Shown here: in pieces, positions 36,021 to 46,326 of the stretch
How positions within the stretch are numbered: position 1 is the stretch's first letter
Layout of the letters: each line of letters starts with the position of its first letter
Assembly (NCBI RefSeq): GCF_004683905.1
Contig: NZ_CP038438.1
Span: 2,108,001-2,172,000 of the forward strand
Origin: Pseudomonas fluorescens
GTDB lineage: Bacteria; Pseudomonadota; Gammaproteobacteria; Pseudomonadales; Pseudomonadaceae
DNA length: 64,000 bases
Reading direction: 5' to 3'
Position numbers and translations under genes: made by a program
The notes under the pieces: generated by a model
Told to the model about the DNA's origin: nothing
Seen by the model: the letters and a program-made list of their open reading frames with translations, nothing else
Database searches by the model: none

Positions 36021-38720
36021 ATGAAACTTACGCTCAAGGAATTTTTCGCAGGCTTCCTGCGCACACGCCACATCGCCCGGCACTTCCGCCGTCTGGCGCT
36101 GCTGGAATCGATCACCGACACCACGGTCAGCCGTGAAGTCCCGCCCACCCTGGCCAACACCCTGGTCGATGCGGCCCATCGCGACAGCGGTGAGCTGCTG
36201 TCGTCACTGGGCACTCACACCGACGGTTTGACTGACTTTGAAGTCGACGCCCTGCGTGCGCAGTACGGCCTCAACGAAGTCGAGCACGAGCAGCCGCTGC
36301 CATGGTGGACCCATCTGTGGCACTGCTATAAAAACCCGTTCAACCTGCTGCTGACCCTGTTGGCGGTGATTTCGTGGCTGACCGAAGACCTCAAAGCCGC
36401 CACGGTGATTTTCTCCATGGTGGTGCTGTCGACGCTGCTGCGCTTCTGGCAGGAAAGCAAATCCAACCAGGCCGCCGACGCGCTCAAGGCGATGGTCAGC
36501 AACACCGCCACGGTGATGCGCCGCGACGAGCCGCGGATCGAACTGCCGATCAAGCAACTGGTGCCGGGCGACCTGATCGTGCTGTCCGCCGGCGACATGA
36601 TTCCTGCCGACTGCCGGGTGCTCAGCGCCAAGGATCTGTTCGTCAGCCAGGCGGCGATGACCGGTGAATCGATGCCGGTGGAAAAATTCGCCCGTCAGGC
36701 CGACCGCGACACGCGCAATCCGCTGGAGCTGGAGAACATTCTGTTCATGGGCACCAACGTGGTGTCCGGCACGGCGGTGGCGGTGATTCTCACCACGGGC
36801 AACAGCACCTATTTCGGCGCGTTGGCACAGCGTGTGGGCGCAACTGACCGCGCGGTGACCTCGTTCCAGCTGGGCGTGAACAAAGTCAGCTGGCTGCTGA
36901 TCCGCTTCATGTTCGTCATGGCGCCGCTGGTGCTGTTCATCAACGGTTTCACCAAGGGCGACTGGACCGAAGCGCTGCTGTTCGCGCTGTCGATTGCCGT
37001 GGGCCTGACCCCGGAAATGCTGCCGATGATCGTCACCTCGACCCTGGCAAAAGGTGCGGTGTTCCTGTCGCGCAAAAAGGTCATCGTCAAGCGTCTGGAC
37101 GCGATCCAGAACTTCGGCGCGATGGACGTGCTGTGCACCGACAAGACCGGCACCCTGACCCAGGACAAGATCTTCCTCGCGCGCAATGTCGACGTCTGGG
37201 GTGAAGACTCCGATGACGTGCTGGAAATGGCCTACCTCAACAGCTACTACCAGACCGGGCTGAAAAACCTGCTCGACGTGGCGGTGCTGGAACATGTGGA
37301 AATTCACCGTGAACTGAAAGTCGGCACGGCATTTCGCAAGGTCGATGAGATTCCGTTCGACTTCAATCGCCGGCGCATGTCGGTGGTGGTCGAAGGGCGT
37401 GGCCAGCCACATCAACTGATCTGCAAAGGTGCGGTGGAAGAAGTGCTGGCGGTGTGCACCCGTGTGCAGCACGGTGACGTCGAGGAAGCCTTGAGCGATG
37501 AATTGCTGACCCGGATTCGTCAGGTCACCGCAGCATTCAACGCTGAAGGCTTGCGCGTGGTGGCAGTGGCTGCTCGCTCGATGCCGGAAGGTCGCGACAC
37601 TTACAGCCTGGCCGATGAGCAGGAACTGACGCTGATCGGTTATGTGGCCTTCCTCGATCCACCGAAGGAAAGCACCGCACCGGCACTCAAGGCTTTGGCC
37701 GAGCACGGTGTGGCGGTCAAAGTGCTGACTGGTGACAACGAACTGGTGACCGCGAAGATCTGCCGTGAAGTCGGTCTGGCGCAACAGGGCTTGCTGCTGG
37801 GCAACGATGTCGAGCGCATGAGCGACGCCGAGCTGGCCGTGGCGGTAGAAAAAACCAACGTGTTCGCCAAGCTGACGCCGTCGCACAAGGAGCGCATCGT
37901 GCGCATCCTCAAGGGCAACGGGCATGTGGTCGGCTTCATGGGCGACGGCATCAACGACGCCCCGGCGCTGCGCACCGCCGACATCGGAATCTCGGTGGAC
38001 AGCGCGGTAGACATCGCCAAGGAAGCCGCTGACATCATCCTCCTGGAAAAGAGCCTGATGGTGCTGGAGGAGGGCGTACTCGAGGGGCGTCGCACCTTCG
38101 CCAACATGCTCAAGTACATCAAGATGACCGCCAGCTCGAACTTCGGCAACGTGTTCTCGGTGCTGGTGGCCAGTGCGTTCATTCCGTTCCTGCCGATGCT
38201 GCCGATGCACCTGCTGGTACAGAACCTGCTCTACGACATTTCGCAGATCGCCATTCCGTTCGACAACGTCGACAAGGAGATGCTGAAGAAGCCGCAGCGC
38301 TGGCAGCCGGCGGATGTCGGGCGCTTCATGCTGTTCTTCGGCCCGATCAGTTCGATCTTTGACATCCTGACGTTCGCCTTGATGTGGTATGTGTTCGATG
38401 CCAACACCCCGGATCACCAGACCCTGTTCCAGTCCGGCTGGTTCGTGGTGGGGCTGCTGACCCAGACGCTGATCGTGCACATGATCCGCACGCCGAAGAT
38501 TCCGTTCCTGCAAAGCCGTGCAGCCATGCCGCTGCTGGTGATGACCGGGATCATCATGGCGGTCGGAATCTTCCTGCCGATGGGGCCGCTGGCCAACTAC
38601 TTCAAACTGCAGGCACTGCCGTCGATGTACTTCGTGTTCCTGCCGATGATCCTGCTGGCGTACATGGCGCTGACCCAGGCGGTGAAAGGCTTCTACATCC
38701 GCCGGTTCGGCTGGCAGTAA
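36021..38720 (+). CDS. mgtA: MgtA-type magnesium-transporting P-type ATPase
   Basis: An 899-residue P-type ATPase of the MgtA/MgtB (P3B) group. Phosphorylation motif DKTGTLTQ, actuator motif MTGESMP, hinge motif MGDGINDAPALR, and membrane helices before and after, including a long C-terminal set (from ASSNFGNVFSVLVASAF to the end). It imports Mg2+ across the inner membrane. The ATG at 36021 is chosen because AGGGG lies nine bases before it and the sequence MKLTLKEFF then starts a family-like N-terminus; an upstream ATG at 35940 lacks this. mgtC follows, separated by a REPIN. Confidence 0.94.
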   Translation: MKLTLKEFFAGFLRTRHIARHFRRLALLESITDTTVSREVPPTLANTLVDAAHRDSGELLSSLGTHTDGLTDFEVDALRAQYGLNEVEHEQPLPWWTHLWHCYKNPFNLLLTLLAVISWLTEDLKAATVIFSMVVLSTLLRFWQESKSNQAADALKAMVSNTATVMRRDEPRIELPIKQLVPGDLIVLSAGDMIPADCRVLSAKDLFVSQAAMTGESMPVEKFARQADRDTRNPLELENILFMGTNVVSGTAVAVILTTGNSTYFGALAQRVGATDRAVTSFQLGVNKVSWLLIRFMFVMAPLVLFINGFTKGDWTEALLFALSIAVGLTPEMLPMIVTSTLAKGAVFLSRKKVIVKRLDAIQNFGAMDVLCTDKTGTLTQDKIFLARNVDVWGEDSDDVLEMAYLNSYYQTGLKNLLDVAVLEHVEIHRELKVGTAFRKVDEIPFDFNRRRMSVVVEGRGQPHQLICKGAVEEVLAVCTRVQHGDVEEALSDELLTRIRQVTAAFNAEGLRVVAVAARSMPEGRDTYSLADEQELTLIGYVAFLDPPKESTAPALKALAEHGVAVKVLTGDNELVTAKICREVGLAQQGLLLGNDVERMSDAELAVAVEKTNVFAKLTPSHKERIVRILKGNGHVVGFMGDGINDAPALRTADIGISVDSAVDIAKEAADIILLEKSLMVLEEGVLEGRRTFANMLKYIKMTASSNFGNVFSVLVASAFIPFLPMLPMHLLVQNLLYDISQIAIPFDNVDKEMLKKPQRWQPADVGRFMLFFGPISSIFDILTFALMWYVFDANTPDHQTLFQSGWFVVGLLTQTLIVHMIRTPKIPFLQSRAAMPLLVMTGIIMAVGIFLPMGPLANYFKLQALPSMYFVFLPMILLAYMALTQAVKGFYIRRFGWQ

Positions 38721-38742
38721 CAACAGGACAACGCTGTTCCCT

Positions 38743-38832
38743 CTGTAGGAGTGAGCCTGCTCGCGATAGCAATCTGTCAGTCAAAATTTCAACGACTGAC
38801 ACACCGCTATCGCGAGCAGGCTCACTCCTACA
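38743..38832. repeat. REPIN between mgtA and mgtC
   Basis: A perfect 28-base inverted pair (CTGTAGGAGTGAGCCTGCTC variant) around a short middle. It may set different transcript stability for mgtA and mgtC. Confidence 0.92.
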
Positions 38833-38862
38833 GGGGATTCGGATGTTTTCAAGGACAAGACT

Positions 38863-39579
38863 ATGCAAGCCATCAACAACCTCAACCTGACTTCTTTGCT
38901 CGACACGCTGGTCAGCCTCAGCGCAGCGTTCATCCTCGGCGGCCTGATCGGGTTCGAGCGCCAGTACCGGCAACGCACCGCCGGCCTGCGCACCAACGTG
39001 CTGGTGGCGGTCGGTGCGGCGATTTTCGTCGACATGGCCAACCGTCTCGGCGGTGCTGAAGGCGCGGTGCGGGTGGTCGCCTACGTGGTCTCCGGCATCG
39101 GCTTTCTCGGTGCCGGGGTGATCATGCGCGAAGAAGGCAACGTGCGCGGCCTCAACACCGCCGCGACCTTGTGGACGTCAGCCGCCGTTGGCGCCTGCGC
39201 CGGTGCCGACCTGCTGGCCGAAGCGGTGCTCGGCACGCTGTTCATTCTGGCCGCCAACACCTTGCTGCGGCCGATCGTCAACAACATCAACCGTCAGCCA
39301 CTGGACGTGGTCTCGGCCGAAGTCACCAACATCGTCTATGTCATCGCCCGGCGCTCCCAACAGAAAGCCGTGTTCGCCCTGCTCGAAGCCGAGTTGGAAC
39401 GCAGCAACTACCCGGCCAGCGACGTCGATGTACACGCCTTCGGTGCCGACGAAATCGAGATCGAAGCGACGCTGGCGACGACTTCGGTCGACGGCGATGA
39501 ACTCGATGCGCTGGTAGCGCGGATTTCGACTTCAGCGCTGGTGGTGCAGGCGTTCTGGAGTCCGAGTACCACGGAATAA
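38863..39579 (+). CDS. mgtC: MgtC/SapB-family membrane protein
   Basis: A 238-residue protein. The N-terminal half is the MgtC membrane domain with about four to five helices and the motifs GGLIGFERQYRQRTAGLRTN, SGIGFLGAGVIMREE and GLNTAATLWTSAAVGACAGA. The C-terminal part (about 145-238) is a soluble ACT-like domain. Members aid growth under low Mg2+ and intracellular survival, in part by acting on the F-type ATPase or on Mg transport. Its place after mgtA supports a magnesium link. AGGA before the ATG supports the start. Confidence 0.9.
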   Translation: MQAINNLNLTSLLDTLVSLSAAFILGGLIGFERQYRQRTAGLRTNVLVAVGAAIFVDMANRLGGAEGAVRVVAYVVSGIGFLGAGVIMREEGNVRGLNTAATLWTSAAVGACAGADLLAEAVLGTLFILAANTLLRPIVNNINRQPLDVVSAEVTNIVYVIARRSQQKAVFALLEAELERSNYPASDVDVHAFGADEIEIEATLATTSVDGDELDALVARISTSALVVQAFWSPSTTE

Positions 39580-39640
39580 GGCAACAACGTCGGGCAGCCA
39601 TTCGGCATGGCTCATGAGTGCGGATGAATGACCGGTTTTT

Positions 39641-39656
39641 TAGGAAAAGTCCTACA
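39641..39656. promoter_or_regulatory. Inverted repeat resembling BvgA/EvgA-family heptads
   Basis: TAGGA-AAAG-TCCTA is a perfect inverted repeat 60 bases before the receiver-like gene. TAGGAAA is the reverse complement of the BvgA heptad TTTCCTA, and TCCTACA resembles half of the EvgA site. A BvgA-like regulator is encoded 650 bases downstream, so self-regulation is possible. Confidence 0.45.
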
Positions 39657-39715
39657 GAACTGCTCCTGAGGCTTGCGTAGTCTTGGCGCACCCGTCCACC
39701 TCCACGAGATCGAGC

Positions 39716-40150
39716 ATGATCAATAAAACCCTGCGCATCCTGATTGCCGATCCGCAGCATTTTCACCGGATGAAAATCGAGCGCCTGTTCAATGGCCTTG
39801 AATACTTCCGCATCGCTCCGGTACAGAGTCTGCTTGAGCTGCTGACCCTGGTGGACTACGGCTGTGAACCGTTCGACGTCGTGGTCATCAACGCCGAGCT
39901 GGCGGCCGGATCGCTGGACCTGCCGGGGTTTTTCCTCAACAACCCGCATGTGCGCCACGCGCTGATCTATAACGAGCCCTCGGCGCCTGCGCTGACACCC
40001 GCCGGCTTCGCTCAGGAAAACCTGCAGATCAGCCCCGTCGCCTTGCCCAATGCGGCCGCGATCAAGCACCTGATGGCGCGGGTCGACGTTGCCCCGGTGT
40101 GTGCAGCTAATGCCTGGAACCCGGCGCCAGCCTTGCAACGCCGGGCTTGA
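39716..40150 (+). CDS. Degenerate response-regulator receiver protein
   Basis: A 144-residue single-domain protein from MINKTLRILIADPQ (an ATG-like start at 39683 would add 11 residues without a ribosome site). The fold pattern is that of a receiver (ILIADPQHFHR, then a beta strand FDVVVINAELAAGSLDLPGF), but Asn stands where the phosphorylated Asp should be. It is therefore probably a pseudo-receiver that is not phosphorylated in the usual way. It precedes a BvgA-like regulator and sensor kinase, in a position comparable to RocR of the P. aeruginosa Roc system, but lacks an EAL domain. Role unknown; a partner or decoy in the phosphorelay is an inference. Confidence 0.75.
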   Translation: MINKTLRILIADPQHFHRMKIERLFNGLEYFRIAPVQSLLELLTLVDYGCEPFDVVVINAELAAGSLDLPGFFLNNPHVRHALIYNEPSAPALTPAGFAQENLQISPVALPNAAAIKHLMARVDVAPVCAANAWNPAPALQRRA

Positions 40151-40173
40151 GCACGAATTACGTTTTTGCGCAA

Positions 40174-40189
40174 CTGTCAGATCTGACAG
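40174..40189. promoter_or_regulatory. Perfect 16-bp palindrome before the LuxR-type regulator
   Basis: CTGTCAGATCTGACAG is a perfect palindrome 104 bases before the regulator start. It could be an operator; it lacks a T-run, so a terminator is less likely. Confidence 0.45.
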
Positions 40190-40292
40190 GTAGATACGAC
40201 TGGCTTCCCGTGTAACAGTTCTTGCGCAGCCACCCCGTCGGAACAGCCGCTACCGGTGGCGCCATCGTTTTGTTTTTGCCCTGGGAGCGGTC

Positions 40293-40925
40293 ATGAAGTC
40301 AGCGCTGATCGTCGACGATCATCCGGTGGTGCGGGCTGCCGTGAAACTTGTGCTCGAAGCCGAAAGGTTCAGGGTGATTCATGAAGCGTCGAGCGCCAGC
40401 GAAGCCCTGGAGCTTAGCCGTGAGCACAAACCGGAACTGGTGATACTCGATCTCAAGTTGCCGGGGGTGGGTGGACTGGAAGCGCTGGAGCGGCTCAAGG
40501 CCAACGACCCCGAATGCAGGGTGCTGATTTTTACTTCTCAGGATCCGCTGCACTATCAGGATCGCTGTCTGCGTAGTGGCGCCATGGGTTACGTGGCTAA
40601 AACCAACCAGTTGCTGCAATTGCACAAGGCTGTCCAGGCGCTGATGTCGGGCTACTCCTATTTTGCTGCACTGCCTGATAGCGGCTCTGTGTCGACCCCG
40701 TCGCACCGCAGCGAAAAACAGCTGATCGACGAGCTCTCCAACCGAGAACTGAACATTCTCGTGCAGTTGGCTCTGGGTAAGCCCAACAAGAAAATCGCCG
40801 CTGAAATGTTCCTCAGCCACAAGACCGTCAGCACCTACAAAACCCGCTTGATAAAAAAGCTGGGTCTGCACTCAAAGTCAGCGGTGTACTTGCGCGAATT
40901 CGCCAAGCGCAACGATTTGATCTGA
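40293..40925 (+). CDS. BvgA/EvgA/RocA-like response regulator (REC + LuxR-type HTH)
   Basis: A 210-residue regulator. The receiver domain carries the acidic pocket VDDHP (residues 7-11), phosphoacceptor Asp 53 in VILDLKLPG and Lys near residue 105 (GYVAKTN). The C-terminal GerE/LuxR helix-turn-helix is [23 protein letters not shown] with [23 protein letters not shown] lies about six bases before the ATG. The sensor kinase gene begins eight bases after its stop, so the two form an operon and a cognate pair. The closest known systems by architecture are BvgAS, EvgAS and RocAS, which control adhesins or acid resistance. Confidence 0.93.
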   Translation: MKSALIVDDHPVVRAAVKLVLEAERFRVIHEASSASEALELSREHKPELVILDLKLPGVGGLEALERLKANDPECRVLIFTSQDPLHYQDRCLRSGAMGYVAKTNQLLQLHKAVQALMSGYSYFAALPDSGSVSTPSHRSEKQLIDELSNRELNILVQLALGKPNKKIAAEMFLSHKTVSTYKTRLIKKLGLHSKSAVYLREFAKRNDLI

Positions 40926-40933
40926 GTAGCACA

Positions 40934-43900
40934 GTGAATCTGCGACGCTGGTGGTGCGTGCTCTGGTTGAGCATCACGGCCACCTGCTGGGCCAGTGAGT
41001 CGCCGCAGCCTCTGGAGTTGTTGAGCCAGGCAGCACTGGAGAACATTCAGGTCCCGCTCGACCCCCAGGATCAACAGTGGCTACGCCGCCATCCGACGTT
41101 GCGCATGGGGATTTCCGGGCCCGATTATCCACCGTTCGAGATCACGCGGAATCGGCAGGAGCTGGAAGGTCTCACCGCCGACTATGCCGAGTTGCTGGCG
41201 CAACTGCTCGGGGTTCGGATCGAGGTGCAACGCTACGCAAACCGCGACGCGGTGATGAGCGCACTCAAGCGCGGCGAACTCGATCTGCTGGGCACCTCGA
41301 ACAATTTCGAGCTGGCCGATCCAGATTTCATCTTGTCGCGCCCCTATGCCGAAGACCAACCGATGCTGGTGACCCGGCTCGACGAAACGTTACCGGCCGA
41401 CCTGGCAGGCAAACGCATCGCCATGGTCGAGGACTACCTGCCGCTGACCAGCGTGCAGGCGTTCTACCCCGACGCGAAGGTGCAGCGTTACTCCTCGGCA
41501 ATGGATGCGCTGGGTGCGGTGGCGTTTGGTGTCGATGACGGCTATCTCGGCGATCTGATCAGTGCCAATTACCTGATCAACACCAATTACCGCAATGACC
41601 TGCAACTGGCCGGGCCGTCGGGGCTGGATGCCAATCCCTTCGGTTTCGCCCTGCTGCGCAGTGACGTACGCCTCAAACGCATTATCGACAAGGCGCTGGC
41701 GGCGATTCCCATGGAGCGTCGTCAACTGATCGAGCAGCGCTGGAGCGCAGGGCGCGCGCAAATGGCCGCGCAGTCGCAGGTGCGCCTCAGTGCCAGCGAG
41801 CAGCAGTGGCTGGAGCAACATCCGCGGGTGCGGGTCGGCGTGATCGAAGACTTCGCACCGCTGACGTTTTTTGATGCCGACGGACGATTCAACGGGCTGT
41901 CGGCGCAGTTGCTCAACCTGATCAGTCAGCGTACCGGGCTGCAATTCGAAGTGGTTCGGGGGCATTCGCTGGATCGTCAGATTGAGCAGCTCAAGGCCGG
42001 TGAACTCGACGTGTTGCCGGTGGTGACCCCGAGCAGCGAACGGGAAACCGAGCTGCAATTCACCCGTGCCTACCTGAATAATCCGTTTGTGCTGGTCAGC
42101 GCGACGACGGCCGGCAGCCCGCGCAGCCTCGGCGATCTGCCGGGCAAGCGGCTGGCGATTTATCGCGGTCATCCATTGCACGACTTTATTCTGCAGCAGG
42201 TGCCCGGGATTCGCCTGGTGGAGGTGCGCAGCCCGGCCGAGGGCATGGAGCAGATCGCCAAAGGCCAGGCCGACGTGACCGTCAGCTCGCTGCTGGTGGC
42301 GCGTTTTCTGATTGCCCGTCATTACCGCGAGCGCCTGCGCATCACCAACACGATCGGCGATCAGCCGGCACGCATTGCCCTGGCGACCGCAGCGCAGGAT
42401 ACGGCGCTGCACACGATTCTGAACAAGGCGTTGCTGAGCATCGCGCCGCAGCAGATGGACGAACTGGTCGAGCGCTGGAGCCATGACGTGGTCGTGGAAG
42501 AGAGCTACTGGCAGCGTCATCGCCGCGAAATCCTGCTGGCGTTTGCCGGTGCGGCAGGGCTGCTGTTGCTGGCCTTGGCCTGGATCGGTTTTCAGCGCTC
42601 GCAGCTGCGTCAGCGTCAGCAGTGGCTGCAACAGTTGCAGCAGGCCAAGGATGCCGCCGACGACGCCAATCGGGCCAAGACTACGTTTCTGGCGACCATG
42701 AGCCATGAAATCCGCACGCCGATGAATGCCCTGATCGGCATGCTCGAAATGGCCCTCAAGCGTGCCGAGGAGGGCGTCACCGACAAGCTGGCAATCGAGG
42801 TCGCGTCCGCTGCCGGCCAGCAATTACTGGCGTTGATCGGTGATATTCTCGATATCGCACGCATCGAGTCCGGGCATTTGTCCCTCGCGCCGCAGCGGGC
42901 CAATCTGCGCGAACAAGTGATCGCGGTGTGCCGCGTATTCGAAGGGCTGGCGCGGGAGAAACGCCTGCTGTGGCAGGTCGAACTGGATGCGCACAGTGAC
43001 GTCGACGTCATGCTCGACCCGACACGCTTCAAGCAAGTGCTGTCAAACCTGTTGAGCAACGCGATCAAGTTCACCGAGCAGGGTCAGGTGAGCCTGCGTT
43101 TGTTATGCTCTGCGATGCCGTCCGGGATCCTGGCGGTCGTGGTGGTGATTGCAGACAGCGGAATCGGCATCAGTGCCGATGACCGCAAACGCCTGTTCAG
43201 TCCGTTCGTCCAGGCCGCTAACCAGGGCCAGTCAGCGCGTAGCGGCTCGGGATTGGGCCTGGTGATCAGCCGTAACCTCTGCGAAATGATGGGCGGCACA
43301 CTGCGCCTGGACAGCGAGCCGGGGCATGGAACGCGGGTTGAGGTAAACCTGCAGCTGCCGCTGTTGACCGCGCTCGAACCCGAGACGGCAGGCCCGCAAG
43401 TGGCGGACACGCCAGCGCGTTCGCTGAGCGTGCTGGTGGTGGACGATCATCCGGTCAACCGCTTGCTCCTGTGCCGGCAACTGGGTGAACTGGGCCACGC
43501 TACGGTCGATGTCGAGGATGGTGAGCTGGGCTTGCAGCGCTGGCGAACACAGGCTTTCGATGTGCTGATCACCGATTGCAACATGCCCCGGCGCAACGGT
43601 TACGAACTCGCTCGGACACTTCGTGAAGAAGAGGCGGCGAGCGGTCGGGCACGCTGCCTGATCCTCGGCTTCACTGCCAACGCGCAGGTCGAGGAGAAAG
43701 TCCGTTGTCTTGAGGCCGGCATGGACGATTGTCTGTTCAAGCCGATTCGCTTGCACGATCTGCAACAGGCATTGAAGGCGGCCAGTCGCGGTGACGGTGA
43801 CCAGCTGTCGGACCCGGCACCGCCGTTGCCCGAGATCGACCTGAGCGCGCTTGAACAGATGGCCGGGGACAATCCTGCAGTGATGCAGCGCCTGCGCGAA

Positions 43901-44152
43901 CAAGTGTTGCGCAGTCTGCACGACGATCTGCAACGGCTGGACGCTGCGCGCCAGCCACAGGATCTGAGCGAATTAAGCACCCTGGCGCATCACATCAAGG
44001 GCGGTGCGCAAATGGTCGGTGCGGCGCGAGTGGCGGCGGCGTGCAGCGATCTCGAACAGGCGTGTCGCGACGCCGAAACCCTGACTGTCCACCGCTCGGT
44101 GGACACGCTGCGCAGGGCCATGCACGACCTCGCGCAGCGGCTTCAGGACTGA
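40934..44152 (+). CDS. BvgS-like unorthodox hybrid sensor histidine kinase
   Basis: A 1072-residue phosphorelay kinase with a GTG start. Signal peptide (to about residue 22), two tandem periplasmic Venus-flytrap domains of the SBP_bac_3 type (about 50-275 and 290-520; [14 protein letters not shown] and [15 protein letters not shown]), a membrane helix (about 535-555), dimerisation domain with His 591 in [11 protein letters not shown], ATPase motifs ([26 protein letters not shown]), a receiver with Asp 881 (LITDCNMP) and an Hpt domain with His 1019 (HHIKGGA). This gives the H-D-H relay typical of BvgS and EvgS. Unlike BvgS, no PAS domain is evident between the membrane helix and the kinase. 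The ligand is unknown. It follows its regulator by eight bases. Confidence 0.94.
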   Translation: MNLRRWWCVLWLSITATCWASESPQPLELLSQAALENIQVPLDPQDQQWLRRHPTLRMGISGPDYPPFEITRNRQELEGLTADYAELLAQLLGVRIEVQRYANRDAVMSALKRGELDLLGTSNNFELADPDFILSRPYAEDQPMLVTRLDETLPADLAGKRIAMVEDYLPLTSVQAFYPDAKVQRYSSAMDALGAVAFGVDDGYLGDLISANYLINTNYRNDLQLAGPSGLDANPFGFALLRSDVRLKRIIDKALAAIPMERRQLIEQRWSAGRAQMAAQSQVRLSASEQQWLEQHPRVRVGVIEDFAPLTFFDADGRFNGLSAQLLNLISQRTGLQFEVVRGHSLDRQIEQLKAGELDVLPVVTPSSERETELQFTRAYLNNPFVLVSATTAGSPRSLGDLPGKRLAIYRGHPLHDFILQQVPGIRLVEVRSPAEGMEQIAKGQADVTVSSLLVARFLIARHYRERLRITNTIGDQPARIALATAAQDTALHTILNKALLSIAPQQMDELVERWSHDVVVEESYWQRHRREILLAFAGAAGLLLLALAWIGFQRSQLRQRQQWLQQLQQAKDAADDANRAKTTFLATMSHEIRTPMNALIGMLEMALKRAEEGVTDKLAIEVASAAGQQLLALIGDILDIARIESGHLSLAPQRANLREQVIAVCRVFEGLAREKRLLWQVELDAHSDVDVMLDPTRFKQVLSNLLSNAIKFTEQGQVSLRLLCSAMPSGILAVVVVIADSGIGISADDRKRLFSPFVQAANQGQSARSGSGLGLVISRNLCEMMGGTLRLDSEPGHGTRVEVNLQLPLLTALEPETAGPQVADTPARSLSVLVVDDHPVNRLLLCRQLGELGHATVDVEDGELGLQRWRTQAFDVLITDCNMPRRNGYELARTLREEEAASGRARCLILGFTANAQVEEKVRCLEAGMDDCLFKPIRLHDLQQALKAASRGDGDQLSDPAPPLPEIDLSALEQMAGDNPAVMQRLREQVLRSLHDDLQRLDAARQPQDLSELSTLAHHIKGGAQMVGAARVAAACSDLEQACRDAETLTVHRSVDTLRRAMHDLAQRLQD

Positions 44153-44156
44153 GCGA

Positions 44157-44960
44157 TCAATCCCACTGCGGGGCAATGCCTTTCGGGCTGGTCAGACGAT
44201 GGCCGCGCTCCAGACCGGCGATCAGCGCTATGTCGGATTCGCTCAGGGTCAGCGTGGTGGCGCCGAGGTTACTCTGCAGGTTGGCGCGTTTGGTCGACGA
44301 TGGAATCACCGCGTAACCCGACTGCATCGCCCAGGCCAGGGTGACTTGCGCCGGGGTCGCTTGCAGGCGTTCAGCGATCTGCTGGATCACCGGATCCTTC
44401 AGCACTTCGCCATAGGCAAGGGTCATGTAGGAGGTGATCTGGATGCCCTGGCTGCGGGCGAACTCGACCACTTTGCGATTTTGCAGGTACGGGTGCAGCT
44501 CGATCTGGTTGGTGGCGATGTTTTCCGCGCCGACCGCTGCGATGGCTTGTTGCATCAGCTCGATGGTGAAGTTGGACACCCCGATCTGCCGGGTCAGGCC
44601 CAGACGCTTGGCTTCGAGCAGCGCGCCCATGAATTCGGCGACCGGCACCTGATCCTCCGGCGACGGCCAGTGGATCAGCGTCAGGTCGAGGTAGTCGGTC
44701 TGCAATTTCTGCAGGCTTTCCTTGAGGCTCTCGATCAGACGATCCTTGGCGAAGTTGGCGATCCAGATCTTGCTGGTGATGAACAACTCTTCGCGAGCAA
44801 TGCCGCTGGCGGCGATGGCCTGGCCGACCTCGGCTTCGTTCTCGTAGATCTGCGCGGTGTCGATGGCGCGGTAACCGAGTTCAAGGCCGGTGCGCACCGA
44901 ATCGATGACCACCTGACCTTGCAGGCGAAACGTACCCAGACCAAAAGCGGGAACAGACAT
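44157..44960 (-). CDS. dkgB: Aldo/keto reductase DkgB
   Basis: From the ATG at 44960 ([13 protein letters not shown]) the protein is 267 residues, the length of E. coli DkgB, which it resembles throughout. Catalytic residues of the AKR family: Asp and Tyr in [13 protein letters not shown], Lys in [11 protein letters not shown] and His in [14 protein letters not shown]-binding motif [14 protein letters not shown]. DkgB reduces 2,5-diketo-D-gluconate, methylglyoxal and other aldehydes. It ends four bases from the sensor kinase stop (convergent), leaving almost no room for a terminator. An ATG at 45038 would add 26 unrelated residues. Confidence 0.93.
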   Translation of the reverse strand: MSVPAFGLGTFRLQGQVVIDSVRTGLELGYRAIDTAQIYENEAEVGQAIAASGIAREELFITSKIWIANFAKDRLIESLKESLQKLQTDYLDLTLIHWPSPEDQVPVAEFMGALLEAKRLGLTRQIGVSNFTIELMQQAIAAVGAENIATNQIELHPYLQNRKVVEFARSQGIQITSYMTLAYGEVLKDPVIQQIAERLQATPAQVTLAWAMQSGYAVIPSSTKRANLQSNLGATTLTLSESDIALIAGLERGHRLTSPKGIAPQWD

Positions 44961-45097
44961 TGATGACTCCAGGGTTGCAGTGGGAATGGGCAGGAGTATC
45001 CGCGTCTGTGTCCTTGAGAAAAACCGCTGCTGGGGCAAAGCACTGTTGAGCAGAAGTCATGAATCTTTCCCGATAGTGGTGTTGTCTGGACCGGCCC

Positions 45098-45123
45098 CTT
45101 CGCGAGCAAGCCCGCTCCCGCAA
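45098..45123 (-). repeat. Single REP copy upstream of dkgB
   Basis: One unpaired REP of the GGGAGCGGGCTTGCTCGCG family in the dkgB/pirin divergent gap. The rest of the gap (44961-45251) holds only the palindrome listed next. Confidence 0.8.
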
Positions 45124-45202
45124 GGATCGAGATTCAACGGTGGGACTGTTCTATAAATGGAACACTAAAGCCGGTTTTTGCCGTCTAGTGCTCAAAACGC
45201 TA

Positions 45203-45221
45203 TGGATTTAAGCTTAATCCA
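45203..45221. promoter_or_regulatory. Palindrome before the pirin gene
   Basis: TGGATT, seven bases, AATCCA, 30 bases before the pirin ATG. It could be a regulator site for the divergent dkgB/pirin pair; no regulator gene is adjacent. Confidence 0.35.
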
Positions 45222-45251
45222 TTGCGTCACCCACCTTTTCTGGAGGCAACC

Positions 45252-46118
45252 ATGAAAAACATCATCGGTATCTACACCAGCCCTCGCGGCCATTGGGTCG
45301 GCGATGGTTTCCCGGTGCGCACTCTGTTTTCCTATGACAACCTGGGCAAACACATCAGCCCGTTCCTGCTGCTCGATCACGCAGGCCCGGCCGAATTCAC
45401 CCCGACCACCGAGCGCCGTGGCGTCGGCCAGCACCCGCACCGTGGTTTTGAAACGGTGACCATCGTCTACGACGGCGAAGTGCAGCACCGCGACTCCACC
45501 GGCAGCGGCGGCACCATCGGCCCCGGCGATGTGCAGTGGATGACCGCCGCGTCCGGGATCCTCCACGAGGAGTTCCACTCGGATGATTTCGCCAGAACCG
45601 GCGGCAAGCTGGAAATGGTGCAGCTGTGGGTCAACCTGCCGGCCAAGGACAAAATGGCTGCGCCCGGCTACCAGACCATTCTCGACGGCGATATTCCCAA
45701 TATCGCGCTGAAGGACGATGCCGGCCGGCTGCGGCTGATCGCCGGTGAGTTCGAGGGGCAGAAAGGCCCGTCGCACACCTTCACGCCGATCGATGTCTGG
45801 GACCTGCGGTTGCACGCCGGCAAGTTGCTGACACTGGATCTGCACGAAGGGCGCAACACCGCGCTGGTGCTGTTGAAAGGTTCGGTGACGATCAACGGTG
45901 CGCAAACGGCGGGTGTCGGGCAGTTGGTGCTGTTCGAGCGCGACGGTCGTCAGTTGACCCTTGAGGTCAGTGAAGACGCAGTGGTGTTGCTGCTCAGCGG
46001 CGAGCCGATCGACGAACCGATTGTCGGCCATGGCCCGTTCGTGATGAACACCGAGCAGGAAATTCATCAGGCATTCGCCGACTTCCAGTCCGGGCGTTTT
46101 GGCCAAATGCACGGGTAA
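45252..46118 (+). CDS. Pirin-family protein
   Basis: A 288-residue double-cupin protein. The metal-binding motif of pirins is seen in the N-terminal cupin: HPHRGFETVTIVYDGEVQHRDSTG and the partner region MTAASGILHEEFH. GGAGG lies six bases before the ATG at 45252, a strong start. Bacterial pirins vary in role: some are quercetinases and others modulate enzymes such as pyruvate dehydrogenase. The substrate here is unknown. It is transcribed divergently from dkgB. Confidence 0.92.
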   Translation: MKNIIGIYTSPRGHWVGDGFPVRTLFSYDNLGKHISPFLLLDHAGPAEFTPTTERRGVGQHPHRGFETVTIVYDGEVQHRDSTGSGGTIGPGDVQWMTAASGILHEEFHSDDFARTGGKLEMVQLWVNLPAKDKMAAPGYQTILDGDIPNIALKDDAGRLRLIAGEFEGQKGPSHTFTPIDVWDLRLHAGKLLTLDLHEGRNTALVLLKGSVTINGAQTAGVGQLVLFERDGRQLTLEVSEDAVVLLLSGEPIDEPIVGHGPFVMNTEQEIHQAFADFQSGRFGQMHG

Positions 46119-46124
46119 ATTTCA

Positions 46125-46221
46125 CCCCTGTGGGAGCGGGCTTGCTCGCGAAAGCGCAGTGCCAGTCAATGCATGTCTGACCGATCCACCGCCTTCGCGA
46201 GCAGGCTCGCTTCCACAGGGG
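46125..46221. repeat. REPIN downstream of the pirin gene
   Basis: CCCCTGTGGGAGCGGGCTTG and its inverted partner around a short middle, directly after the pirin stop. Confidence 0.9.
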
Positions 46222-46326
46222 TTTTCCGGTGTTTTTGCGCTGGTGTTCTGCCTCTGAAATCAATTACTCCTACACTTGCCCAATCTGTGCGATCTTCTCG
46301 CGATTGGCCCCTGTCGGAGTGCTTTG

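Noticed and set aside
35882..36136. An 84-codon frame overlapping the mgtA start as a leader gene
   Set aside because: GTG start, no ribosome site, runs into mgtA in another frame; probably non-coding.
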